Source: Mesorhizobium sp. YC-39
Lineage (GTDB): Bacteria; Pseudomonadota; Alphaproteobacteria; Rhizobiales; Rhizobiaceae
NCBI RefSeq assembly: GCF_025753795.1
Contig: NZ_JAOWPS010000006.1
Span: 62,001 to 126,000, forward strand
Direction of reading: 5' to 3'
DNA length: 64,000 bases
Numbering within the stretch: position 1 is the first letter of the stretch; every line of letters begins with the position of its first letter. Shown piece after piece: positions 41,494 through 49,260 of the stretch. The notes under the pieces are model-generated. The model saw nothing but the letters and a program-made list of their open reading frames with translations. It was not told the DNA's origin and ran no database searches. Both the position numbers and the translations under genes were made by a program.

Positions 41494-42891
41494 CTAACTT
41501 GCCGCCCGCGTGTGGTGGCTAACGTAATCTTCCACCATTTTCAGGTCGGATGGAAGTACCGTGTATTTTTCCTCTGATGTCATCAACCCGCCTAGCCATG
41601 CGGGCAGGGCGGGCGACACGCCGCAGGCTTCTTCGACGGCAGCCGGGAATTTTGCCGGATGGGCCGTGCCAAGCACCACCATCGGCACGGCATTGGCGGC
41701 GTTCGCAGCGGCAACATGCATGGCTGCGGCGGTGTGCGGGTCGAGCAGGTAGTCGCTGGCCGCCAGCGTCGAGCGGATCGTGGCGGCGACTTCGTCCATC
41801 GTCGAACGGCCGGCGTCGAATTCGGCGCGGATTCTGGCGATCTCCGCCACTTCGATGGTGAAGGCGCCGGACTGTTTCAGCCCGTTCATGTAGCGCCGTA
41901 CGGTCGAAGCATCGCGGCCGGCCGCCTCGAACAGCAGGCGTTCGAAATTCGACGAAACTTGAATATCCATCGACGGCGAGGTCGTCGAAAAGACGCCTTT
42001 TGTGCGGTATTCGCCGCTCGACAGCGTGCGCGCCAGAATGTCGTTGTCGTTGGTCGCGATGATCAGCCGCTCGATCGGCAGGCCCATCTTCTTGGCGGCG
42101 TAGCCGGCGAAAATGTCGCCGAAATTGCCTGTCGGCACCGTGAAGGAGATAGGCCGGTCGGGCGCGCCCAACGACAGCGCCGACGAGAAATAATAAACGA
42201 TCTGGGCCATGATGCGGGCCCAGTTGATCGAATTGACCCCGGACAGCGACACCCGGTCGCGAAAGCCATGGTCGTTGAACATGTCCTTCACCAGGCCTTG
42301 GCAATCGTCGAAATTGCCTTCGATCGCCAGCGCGTGGACGTTTGCGGCGGTGGATGTCGTCATCTGCCGCTGTTGCACCGGCGAAACGCGGCCATGCGGG
42401 AACAGAACGAAGATGTCGGTACGGGCGCGCCCGGCAAAGGCATCGATGGCAGCCCCGCCAGTGTCGCCTGACGTGGCCCCGACGATTGTTGCGCGCTGGT
42501 CGCGTTCTGCAAGCACATGGTCCATAAGCCGGGCGAGAAGCTGCATGGCCACGTCCTTGAAAGCCAGCGTCGGGCCATGAAACAGTTCCAGCACGAATGT
42601 GTTCGGAGCGGTCTGCACCAGCGGGCAGACGGCCTCGTGACGGAAGGTCGCATAGGCTTCGCGCACCAGCCGTTCGAACACCGGCATCGCTATCTCGCCG
42701 CCCAGAAACGGCGCCAGCACACGAATGGCGAGATTGGGATAGGCAAGGCCGCGCATGGCGCGGATTTCGGCTGCCGAAAGATGCGGCCAGGCGCTGGGCA
42801 CATAAAGCCCGCCGTCGCGCGCCAGTCCCGCCATCACCGCGTCGGAAAAACCAAGCACGGGCGCTTCCCCGCGGGTACTCACATATTGCAT
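41494..42891 (-). CDS. thrC: Threonine synthase
   Basis: Converts O-phosphohomoserine to threonine with PLP. 465 residues from the ATG at 42891; a GTG two codons upstream is also in frame. This is the long class of threonine synthase with MQYVSTRGEAPVLGFSDAVM at the N-terminus, the PLP Lys in GPTLAFKDVAMQLL (about residue 111) and VPTGNFGDIFAGY for phosphate binding. It is first in the thrC-M16 pair; its pathway partner thrB is at 31756. Confidence 0.95.
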   Translation of the reverse strand: MQYVSTRGEAPVLGFSDAVMAGLARDGGLYVPSAWPHLSAAEIRAMRGLAYPNLAIRVLAPFLGGEIAMPVFERLVREAYATFRHEAVCPLVQTAPNTFVLELFHGPTLAFKDVAMQLLARLMDHVLAERDQRATIVGATSGDTGGAAIDAFAGRARTDIFVLFPHGRVSPVQQRQMTTSTAANVHALAIEGNFDDCQGLVKDMFNDHGFRDRVSLSGVNSINWARIMAQIVYYFSSALSLGAPDRPISFTVPTGNFGDIFAGYAAKKMGLPIERLIIATNDNDILARTLSSGEYRTKGVFSTTSPSMDIQVSSNFERLLFEAAGRDASTVRRYMNGLKQSGAFTIEVAEIARIRAEFDAGRSTMDEVAATIRSTLAASDYLLDPHTAAAMHVAAANAANAVPMVVLGTAHPAKFPAAVEEACGVSPALPAWLGGLMTSEEKYTVLPSDLKMVEDYVSHHTRAAS

Positions 42892-43017
42892 CGTCACATG
42901 TCCATTGCTGCCGGCGGCTCCATCCCGGCAAAGTGGTTAATTTCTGCGCTGGCTCAGTCGCATTTTTGCCGCGCGGTTGATATACGTCACCGGCTTTGCG
43001 AGAGGGAAGAGCAGTTC

Positions 43018-43725
43018 ATGGCGTTTTGTTCGTTCAACGGTCGCCCATTTTATTATCGCTTTGTCGCGGGTCTGGCGCTCACTGGCTTTATGCTTGCCGC
43101 CGCCGGCTGCCAATCGAGCGACAATGGCATCCTCGGCTTCGGCAAGAAGGATACGTCGCCGCCTCCGCCTCCGGACCCCCAGGTTCTCAGAAGCCAATTG
43201 CTGGCCTATTGCCCGAAAGTGACGCTGCGCGACGGCACCGCCTTCTTCAACACCTATGCCAAGAGCGGCCCGAAGCCCAAGAAGAAAGCCGAGCCCGCCG
43301 CTGACGCAGCACCGACCGACCAGCCGGCGCCGGACGGCACCATAGTCGATCCGCAGAAGGATCCGACGAAGATCATCTACCAGGCCTCGATCACCGATGT
43401 GACCCGCGATTGCAGCCGCGCCGACGGCCAGCTGGCGATGAAGATCGGGATCGCCGGCAAGGTCGTTCCGGGACCGATGTTCAACCCCGGCACCATCACC
43501 ATGCCGATCCGTATCGCCGTGATGCATGGCAGCGAGGTGCTTTACTCGCAGCTTCACCAATATCAAGTCCAGGTTACCGACCCCTCGACTGCTACCCAGT
43601 TCGTCTTCACCGATTCCAACGTCGTCGTTCCCGAGCCCAGCGCGAAGGATTACCAGGCGTTTGCCGGCTATGATGAAGCCGCCCCGAAGAAGAGCGACAA
43701 GAAGAAGGTTGCCGCAGCGGATTAA
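43018..43725 (+). CDS. Putative lipoprotein of unknown function
   Basis: 235 residues from the ATG at 43018 (AGAGGGAAGAG upstream). The lipobox LAAAGC (Cys about residue 31) predicts a lipid-anchored periplasmic protein. A Pro-rich linker (KKDTSPPPPPDPQ) is followed by a beta-rich domain with two cysteines (YCPKVTLRDG, DVTRDCSRADGQL) and a Lys-rich, charged C-terminus. A conserved rhizobial lipoprotein by appearance, but I do not recognise a named family. It is divergent from thrC and convergent with a HAD gene across a 9-bp hairpin. Confidence 0.75.
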   Translation: MAFCSFNGRPFYYRFVAGLALTGFMLAAAGCQSSDNGILGFGKKDTSPPPPPDPQVLRSQLLAYCPKVTLRDGTAFFNTYAKSGPKPKKKAEPAADAAPTDQPAPDGTIVDPQKDPTKIIYQASITDVTRDCSRADGQLAMKIGIAGKVVPGPMFNPGTITMPIRIAVMHGSEVLYSQLHQYQVQVTDPSTATQFVFTDSNVVVPEPSAKDYQAFAGYDEAAPKKSDKKKVAAAD

Positions 43726-43741
43726 GCCGTCGCGGCACGAC

Positions 43742-43763
43742 TGCGCCTCCAGCCGGAGGCGCA
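43742..43763. terminator. Hairpin between convergent lipoprotein and HAD genes
   Basis: Perfect 9-bp stem (TGCGCCTCC at 43742-43750, GGAGGCGCA at 43755-43763) with a 4-nt loop, 16 nt after the lipoprotein stop and 4 nt from the convergent gene end. No T-run; the role as a shared terminator is inferred from position. Confidence 0.6.
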
Positions 43764-43767
43764 TGCC

Positions 43768-44457
43768 TTACGCATCCGCCGACCATTCCGACAGGGCGGC
43801 GATCACGCTTTTCAGCTCGGCCCAGCGGCGAATGACCGTTTCGGCGCCGGCCTCGGTCAGCGCATCGGCATGGCCGGGATAGCTGTGGCTGGCTCCCGTG
43901 AAGCCGATCACGCGCATGCCCGCCGTCCTGGCGCCGGTCACTCCATGCACGGAATCCTCGATGACGAAGGTGTTTTGCGGATTGGCCTTGAGCTTTTCCG
44001 CGGCAAAGAGAAACACGTCGGGCGACGGCTTGGTTTTCCCGGTCGGTGTTTCCATCGCCGAAAAAATCCGGCCGGCGAAGAACGGCAGCAAATGCACCTT
44101 CTCCAGCATGAACTCGATCCGCTCGCTGCGCGAATTCGAACAGACGCAGCGCGGCACTGTCACCGCGGCAACCGCCTCGCGCACCCCGTCGATGGCGCGC
44201 ACGTCGCTGCGCAGCCTGCGGTCGACCAAGTCTTCGGCGCGGTCGATCAGCGAGGCCTGAAACGGGATGCGCGACTTCTCCTCGACCCGCATCATGATGT
44301 CCTTGAAGGTCAGCCCGGCATAGGTTTCGGCAACCTCCTCGGCCGATATCTCATATCCGGCCGAGGTCAGCAGCTCGGCTTCAATGCGCGCGGCGATGAT
44401 TTCGGAATCGACGAGCACGCCGTCGCAATCGAAGATGACAAGGTCTGGCTGTGGCAT
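43768..44457 (-). CDS. HAD family hydrolase (phosphoglycolate phosphatase/beta-phosphoglucomutase-like)
   Basis: 229 residues from the ATG at 44457. The HAD nucleophile motif is FDCDGVLVDSE (about residue 10), followed by a helical cap, the Lys-containing motif GKTKPSPDVFLFAAEKL, and the acidic motif VIEDSVHGVTGARTAGM. The pattern is that of sugar-phosphate phosphatases or phosphomutases; the specific substrate is unknown. Divergent from ccrM, 180 bp between starts. Confidence 0.88.
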   Translation of the reverse strand: MPQPDLVIFDCDGVLVDSEIIAARIEAELLTSAGYEISAEEVAETYAGLTFKDIMMRVEEKSRIPFQASLIDRAEDLVDRRLRSDVRAIDGVREAVAAVTVPRCVCSNSRSERIEFMLEKVHLLPFFAGRIFSAMETPTGKTKPSPDVFLFAAEKLKANPQNTFVIEDSVHGVTGARTAGMRVIGFTGASHSYPGHADALTEAGAETVIRRWAELKSVIAALSEWSADA

Positions 44458-44637
44458 GGCGGTCCGGAAGCGGGAGGGCGGGCGTTGGCCCGATAAAGCT
44501 CGAGCGGCGCGGGCATACACCAATGGGCCGGGCTTCGCAAATTGCCGGGTCCGGACCCAGTGGCCTTCACCGAATATTTACGCTGATCGGTAACCATAAC
44601 AGGGAGTAAACAGTAACGCGTGCTTTTGGGTGTAACA

Positions 44638-45771
44638 ATGTCTGCCGTGCGTCTTCTCGACGAGCTTTCCCGTGCTCCTCAGCAATCCGAGTGGCTGGAT
44701 ACGATCCTGAAAGGCGATTGCGTCGCCGCGCTCGACCGGCTGCCCGAAAAATCCATCGACGTGATCTTCGCCGATCCGCCCTACAATCTGCAGCTTGACG
44801 GCGATCTGCACCGGCCCGACCAGTCCAAGGTCGATGCCGTTGACGACGACTGGGACCAGTTCGAGAGTTTCGAGGCCTACGATGCCTTCACCCGCGCCTG
44901 GCTGCTAGCGGCGCGCCGTGTCTTGAAGCCCAATGGCACCATCTGGGTCATCGGCTCCTACCACAACATTTTCAGGGTCGGCGCCAAGATGCAGGATCTG
45001 GGCTTCTGGATCCTCAACGATGTCGTCTGGCGCAAGACCAATCCGATGCCGAATTTCCGCGGCCGCCGCTTCCAGAACGCCCATGAGACGATGATCTGGG
45101 CCTCGCGCGACCAGAAGGGCAAGGGCTACACCTTCAACTACGAAGCGCTGAAGGCGTCGAACGACGACGTTCAGATGCGCTCCGACTGGCTGTTCCCGAT
45201 CTGCACTGGCGGCGAACGGCTGAAGAACGACAATGGCGACAAATTGCATCCGACGCAGAAGCCGGAAGCCTTGCTTGCCCGTATCATGATGGCTTCGACC
45301 AAGCCTGGCGATATCGTGCTCGATCCCTTCTTCGGGTCCGGCACCACAGGCGCGGTGGCCAAGCGCCTCGGCCGCCATTTCGTCGGCATCGAGCGCGAGC
45401 AGGCCTATATCGACGCCGCCAACGAGCGCATCGATGCGGTCCGGCCCTTGGACGGCGCCGATCTGACCGTGCTCACCGGCAAGCGCGCCGAGCCGCGCGT
45501 TGCTTTTGTCAGCTTGATCGATACCGGGCTGATGCTGCCGGGCGCCACGCTCTACGACGCCAAGAAGCGCTGGGCCGCCAAGGTGCGCGCCGACGGCACG
45601 GTGGCGATCGGCGACAGCGCCGGATCGATCCACAAGATCGGCGCTGAAGTGCAGGGGCTGGACGCCTGCAATGGCTGGACCTTCTGGCACTATGAGCGCA
45701 GCGGCGGCCTGACCCCGATCGACGAGCTCCGCCGTATCGCCCGCCTCGGCATGGAGCGGGCAGGGGCTTGA
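44638..45771 (+). CDS. ccrM: Cell-cycle-regulated DNA adenine methyltransferase CcrM
   Basis: Methylates adenine in GANTC and is essential for cell-cycle control in alphaproteobacteria. 377 residues from the ATG at 44638 (a GTG six codons upstream is rejected). Beta-type amino-methyltransferase order: catalytic DPPY in IFADPPYNLQLDG (about residue 45), then the SAM motif LDPFFGSGTTGAVAKRLGRHFVGIERE (about residue 225). The C-terminal DNA-contact extension (about 280-377) is typical of CcrM. Upstream, GTAACCAT at 44590-44597 matches 7 of 8 bases of the CtrA-type TTAACCAT half-site; control by CtrA is suggested but weak. Confidence 0.95.
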   Translation: MSAVRLLDELSRAPQQSEWLDTILKGDCVAALDRLPEKSIDVIFADPPYNLQLDGDLHRPDQSKVDAVDDDWDQFESFEAYDAFTRAWLLAARRVLKPNGTIWVIGSYHNIFRVGAKMQDLGFWILNDVVWRKTNPMPNFRGRRFQNAHETMIWASRDQKGKGYTFNYEALKASNDDVQMRSDWLFPICTGGERLKNDNGDKLHPTQKPEALLARIMMASTKPGDIVLDPFFGSGTTGAVAKRLGRHFVGIEREQAYIDAANERIDAVRPLDGADLTVLTGKRAEPRVAFVSLIDTGLMLPGATLYDAKKRWAAKVRADGTVAIGDSAGSIHKIGAEVQGLDACNGWTFWHYERSGGLTPIDELRRIARLGMERAGA

Positions 45772-45793
45772 AAATTTGGCAGCCTCTGCCGCG

Positions 45794-45832
45794 TTGAATC
45801 AAATTCTCAGGCGATCACTCGAAGTGATTCAA
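45794..45832. terminator. Nested hairpin between convergent ccrM and HAD genes, with GANTC sites
   Basis: Outer arms TTGAATCA (45794-45801) and TGATTCAA (45825-45832); inner perfect arms ATCACT (45814-45819) and AGTGAT (45823-45828) share bases with the outer arm, so two alternative folds exist. GAATC (45796-45800) and GATTC (45826-45830) are CcrM target sites. Position between convergent genes fits a terminator; it may also be another palindromic repeat family. Confidence 0.5.
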
Positions 45833-45833
45833 A

Positions 45834-46445
45834 TCACACTTCGATCCCTAACCGCTTGAGGTCCGCCTCGAGCGTTTTTGCGTCGATGAACAGCACGGAC
45901 TGCCAGCCAGCCGCCTTGGCGCCTTCGACATTCTTCGGGCTATCGTCGATGAACAATGTGGCCGCCGGCTCAAGGCCGAACGCGGCGACGTGGTGATCGT
46001 AGATGCCGCGATCCGGCTTGATCAGGCCGATCTCGCCTGAAATGGTCACGCCGCGCGGACGGTTGAGGAAATCGAAACGCTGCCGGGCTTCGGCGAGCGT
46101 ATCTGAGGCGAAATTGGTCAGCATGGTGACGTCGTGGCCGCTGTCGATCAGCTTCTCCATGATCTCAACGCTGTCCTCATAAGCATGCGGCACCATCTCG
46201 TGCCAGTGGCGGCGGAAACTGCGGATGTTTTCGGCATGGTCGGGATGCTCGGCGATCAGCAGCGCCTCGGCCTCTTTCCATGTCCGTCCGCGATCCTGCT
46301 CGACGTTCCAGTCATGCGTGCAGACATTGTCGAAGAACCACTTTCTCTCCTCGGCATCCGGAATGATACGGCTGAACGGCAAGTTCGGGTCGTAGTGGAT
46401 CAGCACTCTGCCGATGTCGAAAACGATGTGGCGGATTTCAGTCAT
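45834..46445 (-). CDS. HAD family hydrolase (HAD-IA, epoxide-hydrolase-like)
   Basis: 203 residues from the ATG at 46445 with AAGGA upstream. An upstream in-frame extension would run through the palindromic repeat at 46487 and is rejected. Nucleophile motif: HIVFDIGRVLIHYDP. The cap includes RFDFLNRP, and the terminal acidic motif is LFIDDSPKNVEGAKAAGW. The I-G-R in place of D-G-T/V after the nucleophile is common in the epoxide-hydrolase-N/YihX group. Probable sugar-phosphate or nucleotide phosphatase; substrate unknown. Confidence 0.86.
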   Translation of the reverse strand: MTEIRHIVFDIGRVLIHYDPNLPFSRIIPDAEERKWFFDNVCTHDWNVEQDRGRTWKEAEALLIAEHPDHAENIRSFRRHWHEMVPHAYEDSVEIMEKLIDSGHDVTMLTNFASDTLAEARQRFDFLNRPRGVTISGEIGLIKPDRGIYDHHVAAFGLEPAATLFIDDSPKNVEGAKAAGWQSVLFIDAKTLEADLKRLGIEV

Positions 46446-46486
46446 TGTCGTCCTTTTCAATGCGGGCGCTGCTTTTGGTGAATCTC

Positions 46487-46584
46487 GCCCAAAAGTGTGC
46501 AGCGGTTTTGGGAACACGGCATGCACAAAACAAACAATCCAAAGCGCGTTGCGGTGTGATCAAGTCACACGCGACGCGCTTTGG
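46487..46584. repeat. Dispersed nested palindrome, copy B, plus adjoining hairpin overlapping mutY
   Basis: Inner arms CCCAAAA (46488-46494) and TTTTGGG (46506-46512) with the same AGTGTGCAGCGG core as copy C; the outer ATGCATGTCG arm is lost. The second palindrome CCAAAGCGCG...CGCGCTTTGG (46539-46584) aligns with 62485-62528. Its right half lies inside mutY and encodes the last residues K-A-R-R-V and the stop. Confidence 0.8.
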
Positions 46585-47716
46585 TCGCGCCCGGTATCGC
46601 CGCTTCGATTACCTTTTTCATGACAGTGGGCAAGGCTTCCCCGGAAATTTCATGGGCCAGCGACCAGAAATGCCCCGCTGGAGCGGCAGCCTCGGTCGTC
46701 GTTTTGAACACGTCGAGTTCAAGCGCGAAGTGGGTGAAGACATGGCCAATCCGCCCGGCAGGCCGCCAGTCGCCGGGGAAGGGGGCTGCCGCATCCGTGG
46801 TGGCGCCGTCGACCCGCGCGGTCCAGCCGGTCGTCGGCACCTCGGTCATGCCGCCGAGCAGGCCTTTTTCCACGCGTTTTCTCAAAAGAATGGCGCCGTC
46901 GGCCCTGACGGCGACAAAGGCTGCGCCACGCCGCAATGGTTTTTCGGCCTTCGGCAGGCGCACTGGAAAATGCTCGGGATCACCCGAGACGGTGGCGCTG
47001 CAATCCTCGCGCAGCGGACAAAGCATGCAGCGCGGTCGGCGCGGCGTGCAGATCGTCGCGCCCAGATCCATCATCGCTTGGGCGAAATCGCCCGGTCTTT
47101 TGTCCGGAACCATGCGTTCGACAAACACGCGGATCTCGGCCTTGGCCTCGCTTAGCGGCGTCGCGATCGAAAACAATCGCGAAACAACCCGTTCGACATT
47201 GCCGTCGACGACCGCGGCAGGATGGTCGAAGGCGATCGCCGCGATCGCCGCCGCCGTATAGGCGCCGATGCCGGGCAGTTCTTTCAGGCCTGCTTCCGTA
47301 TCCGGAAAACGCCCGCCTTGCCGTGCGACAAGATCGGCGCAGGCCTTGAGATTGCGTGCGCGCGAATAATAGCCGAGCCCGGCCCAGGCCTTCATGACAT
47401 CTTCGGTCGATGCGGCTGCCAATGCCGCGACATCAGGCCATTTCCCGACAAAGGCCCGGAAATAGGATTTGACCGCTTCGACCGTGGTCTGCTGCAGCAT
47501 GACCTCGGAAAGCCAGACGCGGTAGGGATCGGGCCGTATGCCGCGCAAAAGCTCGCGCGGCGCAACGCGCCATGGCAGGTCGCGGTGATGTGCGTCGTAC
47601 CAGCCAAGCAGCCGGGATGCGATGCCGCCGCTATCCCCGGACGCGGCTCTGCCGCTGTCCCCGGATGAGGTACGGTCTGCGGATGCGGTCTTGCGGGTCT
47701 GGTCGTGCAGTGCCAT
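46565..47716 (-). CDS. mutY: A/G-specific adenine DNA glycosylase
   Basis: Removes adenine mispaired with 8-oxoguanine. 383 residues. A Ser/Gly-rich N-terminal stretch (about 1-35) precedes the catalytic HhH-GPD domain (WLSEVMLQQTTVEAVKSYF; helix-hairpin-helix near LPGIGAYTAAAIAAIAF; catalytic Asp in VVDGNVERV). The 4Fe-4S loop is C-x6-C-x2-C-x5-C (CTPRRPRCMLCPLREDC). A NUDIX-like C-terminal domain recognises 8-oxoG. The last five codons and the stop come from a palindromic repeat. Divergent from the DUF721 gene. Confidence 0.95.
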   Translation of the reverse strand: MALHDQTRKTASADRTSSGDSGRAASGDSGGIASRLLGWYDAHHRDLPWRVAPRELLRGIRPDPYRVWLSEVMLQQTTVEAVKSYFRAFVGKWPDVAALAAASTEDVMKAWAGLGYYSRARNLKACADLVARQGGRFPDTEAGLKELPGIGAYTAAAIAAIAFDHPAAVVDGNVERVVSRLFSIATPLSEAKAEIRVFVERMVPDKRPGDFAQAMMDLGATICTPRRPRCMLCPLREDCSATVSGDPEHFPVRLPKAEKPLRRGAAFVAVRADGAILLRKRVEKGLLGGMTEVPTTGWTARVDGATTDAAAPFPGDWRPAGRIGHVFTHFALELDVFKTTTEAAAPAGHFWSLAHEISGEALPTVMKKVIEAAIPGATKARRV

Positions 47717-47771
47717 TGATCGAGGGCTGGCCTAACCGCTGCTTGGCGAAGGTTGTGACTGGAGAACGCAC

Positions 47772-48272
47772 ATGGCAGGGAAACGGCCCTTCGGCAATCC
47801 CGTTCCGGTGAGCGATCTCGCCACCGAGATCCTCGATCCGGTGCTGCGCAAGCGGGCCGGCATGTCGATCGGCCTCGTCCAGTCATGGGAAGAGATCGCC
47901 GGGCCCAGGCTCGCCAGCCGCTCGCGCCCCGAAAAGATCCAGTGGCCGCGCCGCATGCATGAGGACGATCCGTTCGAGCCGGCGGTGCTGGTCATCGCCT
48001 GCGAGGGCATGGCCGCGCTTCATCTCCAGCACGAGACCGGCGAGATCATCAACCGGGTCAATGCCTTCCTTGGTTTCAACGCCATTGGCCGGATCAGGAT
48101 CGTGCAGAAGCCGGTTCTGTCGCAAAAGCTCCGCCCGAAACCGGCTGCCAGACCACTCAATGATGCAGAAAAATCAAAGCTTTCGCGAACAGTCGGCAAG
48201 ATCGAGGACGATGGCCTGCGTGCCTCGCTGGAGCGGCTCGGCGCAACTATTCTTGGCCAAAGAAAGCCATAG
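47772..48272 (+). CDS. DUF721 (DciA-like) family protein
   Basis: 166 residues. The N-terminal DUF721 core has VPVSDLATEILDPVLRKRAGMSIGLVQSWEEIAGPRLASRSRPEKI (about 14-60) and a beta-rich following segment ending in LQHETGEIINRVNAFLG. DciA, a DUF721 member, helps load the replicative helicase in bacteria without DnaC; that role is possible here but not proven. Divergent from mutY. Confidence 0.85.
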   Translation: MAGKRPFGNPVPVSDLATEILDPVLRKRAGMSIGLVQSWEEIAGPRLASRSRPEKIQWPRRMHEDDPFEPAVLVIACEGMAALHLQHETGEIINRVNAFLGFNAIGRIRIVQKPVLSQKLRPKPAARPLNDAEKSKLSRTVGKIEDDGLRASLERLGATILGQRKP

Positions 48273-48414
48273 ACCTGTCGTCAATCTCGCGTATTCGTGA
48301 TCGCATCCTAAAAGTTTGGCGATTGGAATGGGGACGGCGATGCCTTAATTCGCGCCAACTCTCGCCTTTTCTAGCCTTTGCATTGCAAAATCCAACCGAT
48401 ATCAGGTGATTCGT

Positions 48415-49137
48415 ATGACCCGTGCCTTGTCCCGCAGAAACCTCCTGTCTTCGCTGGCCGCCGTTCCAGCCGTGGTTCTGCTCGCCGCATGCAGCGACTC
48501 GGGCGAGAAAGCCGAGGCGGAGGTTGTGAAGCCTGCGGCTCCCGCCGATCCGGCGAAGCCGGCCACTGCCGCGAAGGCGCCTGAAGCTCAAGGCACGGTG
48601 GATATGGCGGCATTGCTGAAGCCGGGCGCGCTGCCCGACGAGCAGCTTGGCAAGGACGACGCGAAAGTCACCATCGTCGAATATGCCTCGATGACCTGCC
48701 CGCATTGCGCGCATTTCGCCGCAACCACCTTCCCGGAGCTGAAGACGAAGTACATCGACACCGGCAAGGCTCGCTATATCCTGCGCGAATTTCCGTTCGA
48801 CCCCAGCGCCGAGGCCGGCTTCATGCTGGCGCGCTGCGCCAAGGACAATTATTTCCCGATGGTGGATGTTCTGTTCAAGCAGCAGGCGAACTGGGTGGGC
48901 GTGAACAATACCAAGGACGCGCTGCTGCAAATCTCCAAGCTGGCCGGTTTTACACAGGAGTCGTTCGAAGCCTGCTTGACGGACCAGAAACTTCTGGACG
49001 ATGTGAGATCGGTCCAGAAGCGCGGCGCCGATGAATTCAAGGTCGACTCGACGCCGACCTTCTTTATCAACGGAAAGACTTACAAAGGGGCGCTGTCGAT
49101 TGAGGAAATGTCGGCCATCATCGACCCTCTGCTTTGA
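48415..49137 (+). CDS. DsbA family lipoprotein (thioredoxin fold)
   Basis: 240 residues from the ATG at 48415, AGGTGA upstream. The N-terminus combines an RR-containing leader with a lipobox (LLAAC, Cys about residue 25), so the protein is probably lipid-anchored in the periplasm. An Ala/Pro-rich linker (about 30-60) precedes a DsbA-like domain with active site ASMTCPHCAHFA (CPHC, about residue 92) and the cis-Pro motif STPTFFING. Predicted disulfide exchange function. A 13-bp inverted repeat TTTGCA-T-TGCAAA (48377-48389) lies just upstream. Confidence 0.88.
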   Translation: MTRALSRRNLLSSLAAVPAVVLLAACSDSGEKAEAEVVKPAAPADPAKPATAAKAPEAQGTVDMAALLKPGALPDEQLGKDDAKVTIVEYASMTCPHCAHFAATTFPELKTKYIDTGKARYILREFPFDPSAEAGFMLARCAKDNYFPMVDVLFKQQANWVGVNNTKDALLQISKLAGFTQESFEACLTDQKLLDDVRSVQKRGADEFKVDSTPTFFINGKTYKGALSIEEMSAIIDPLL

Positions 49138-49260
49138 CGCTCCAGCAGCGCCGAGGCGACCGCGCTTCGGCGTGCGTGCCACTTTGTCTTGCCGCGCGCC
49201 ACGCGCCCTGTCGCAAAACCGCGCAACATTTTTGCGGAACTCGCCTGTGGGGCAGCGCGA

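Noticed and set aside
46446..46526. N-terminal extension of the HAD gene at 45834
   Set aside because: The extra residues are translated from palindromic repeat DNA, and the ATG at 46445 has a proper AAGGA site.
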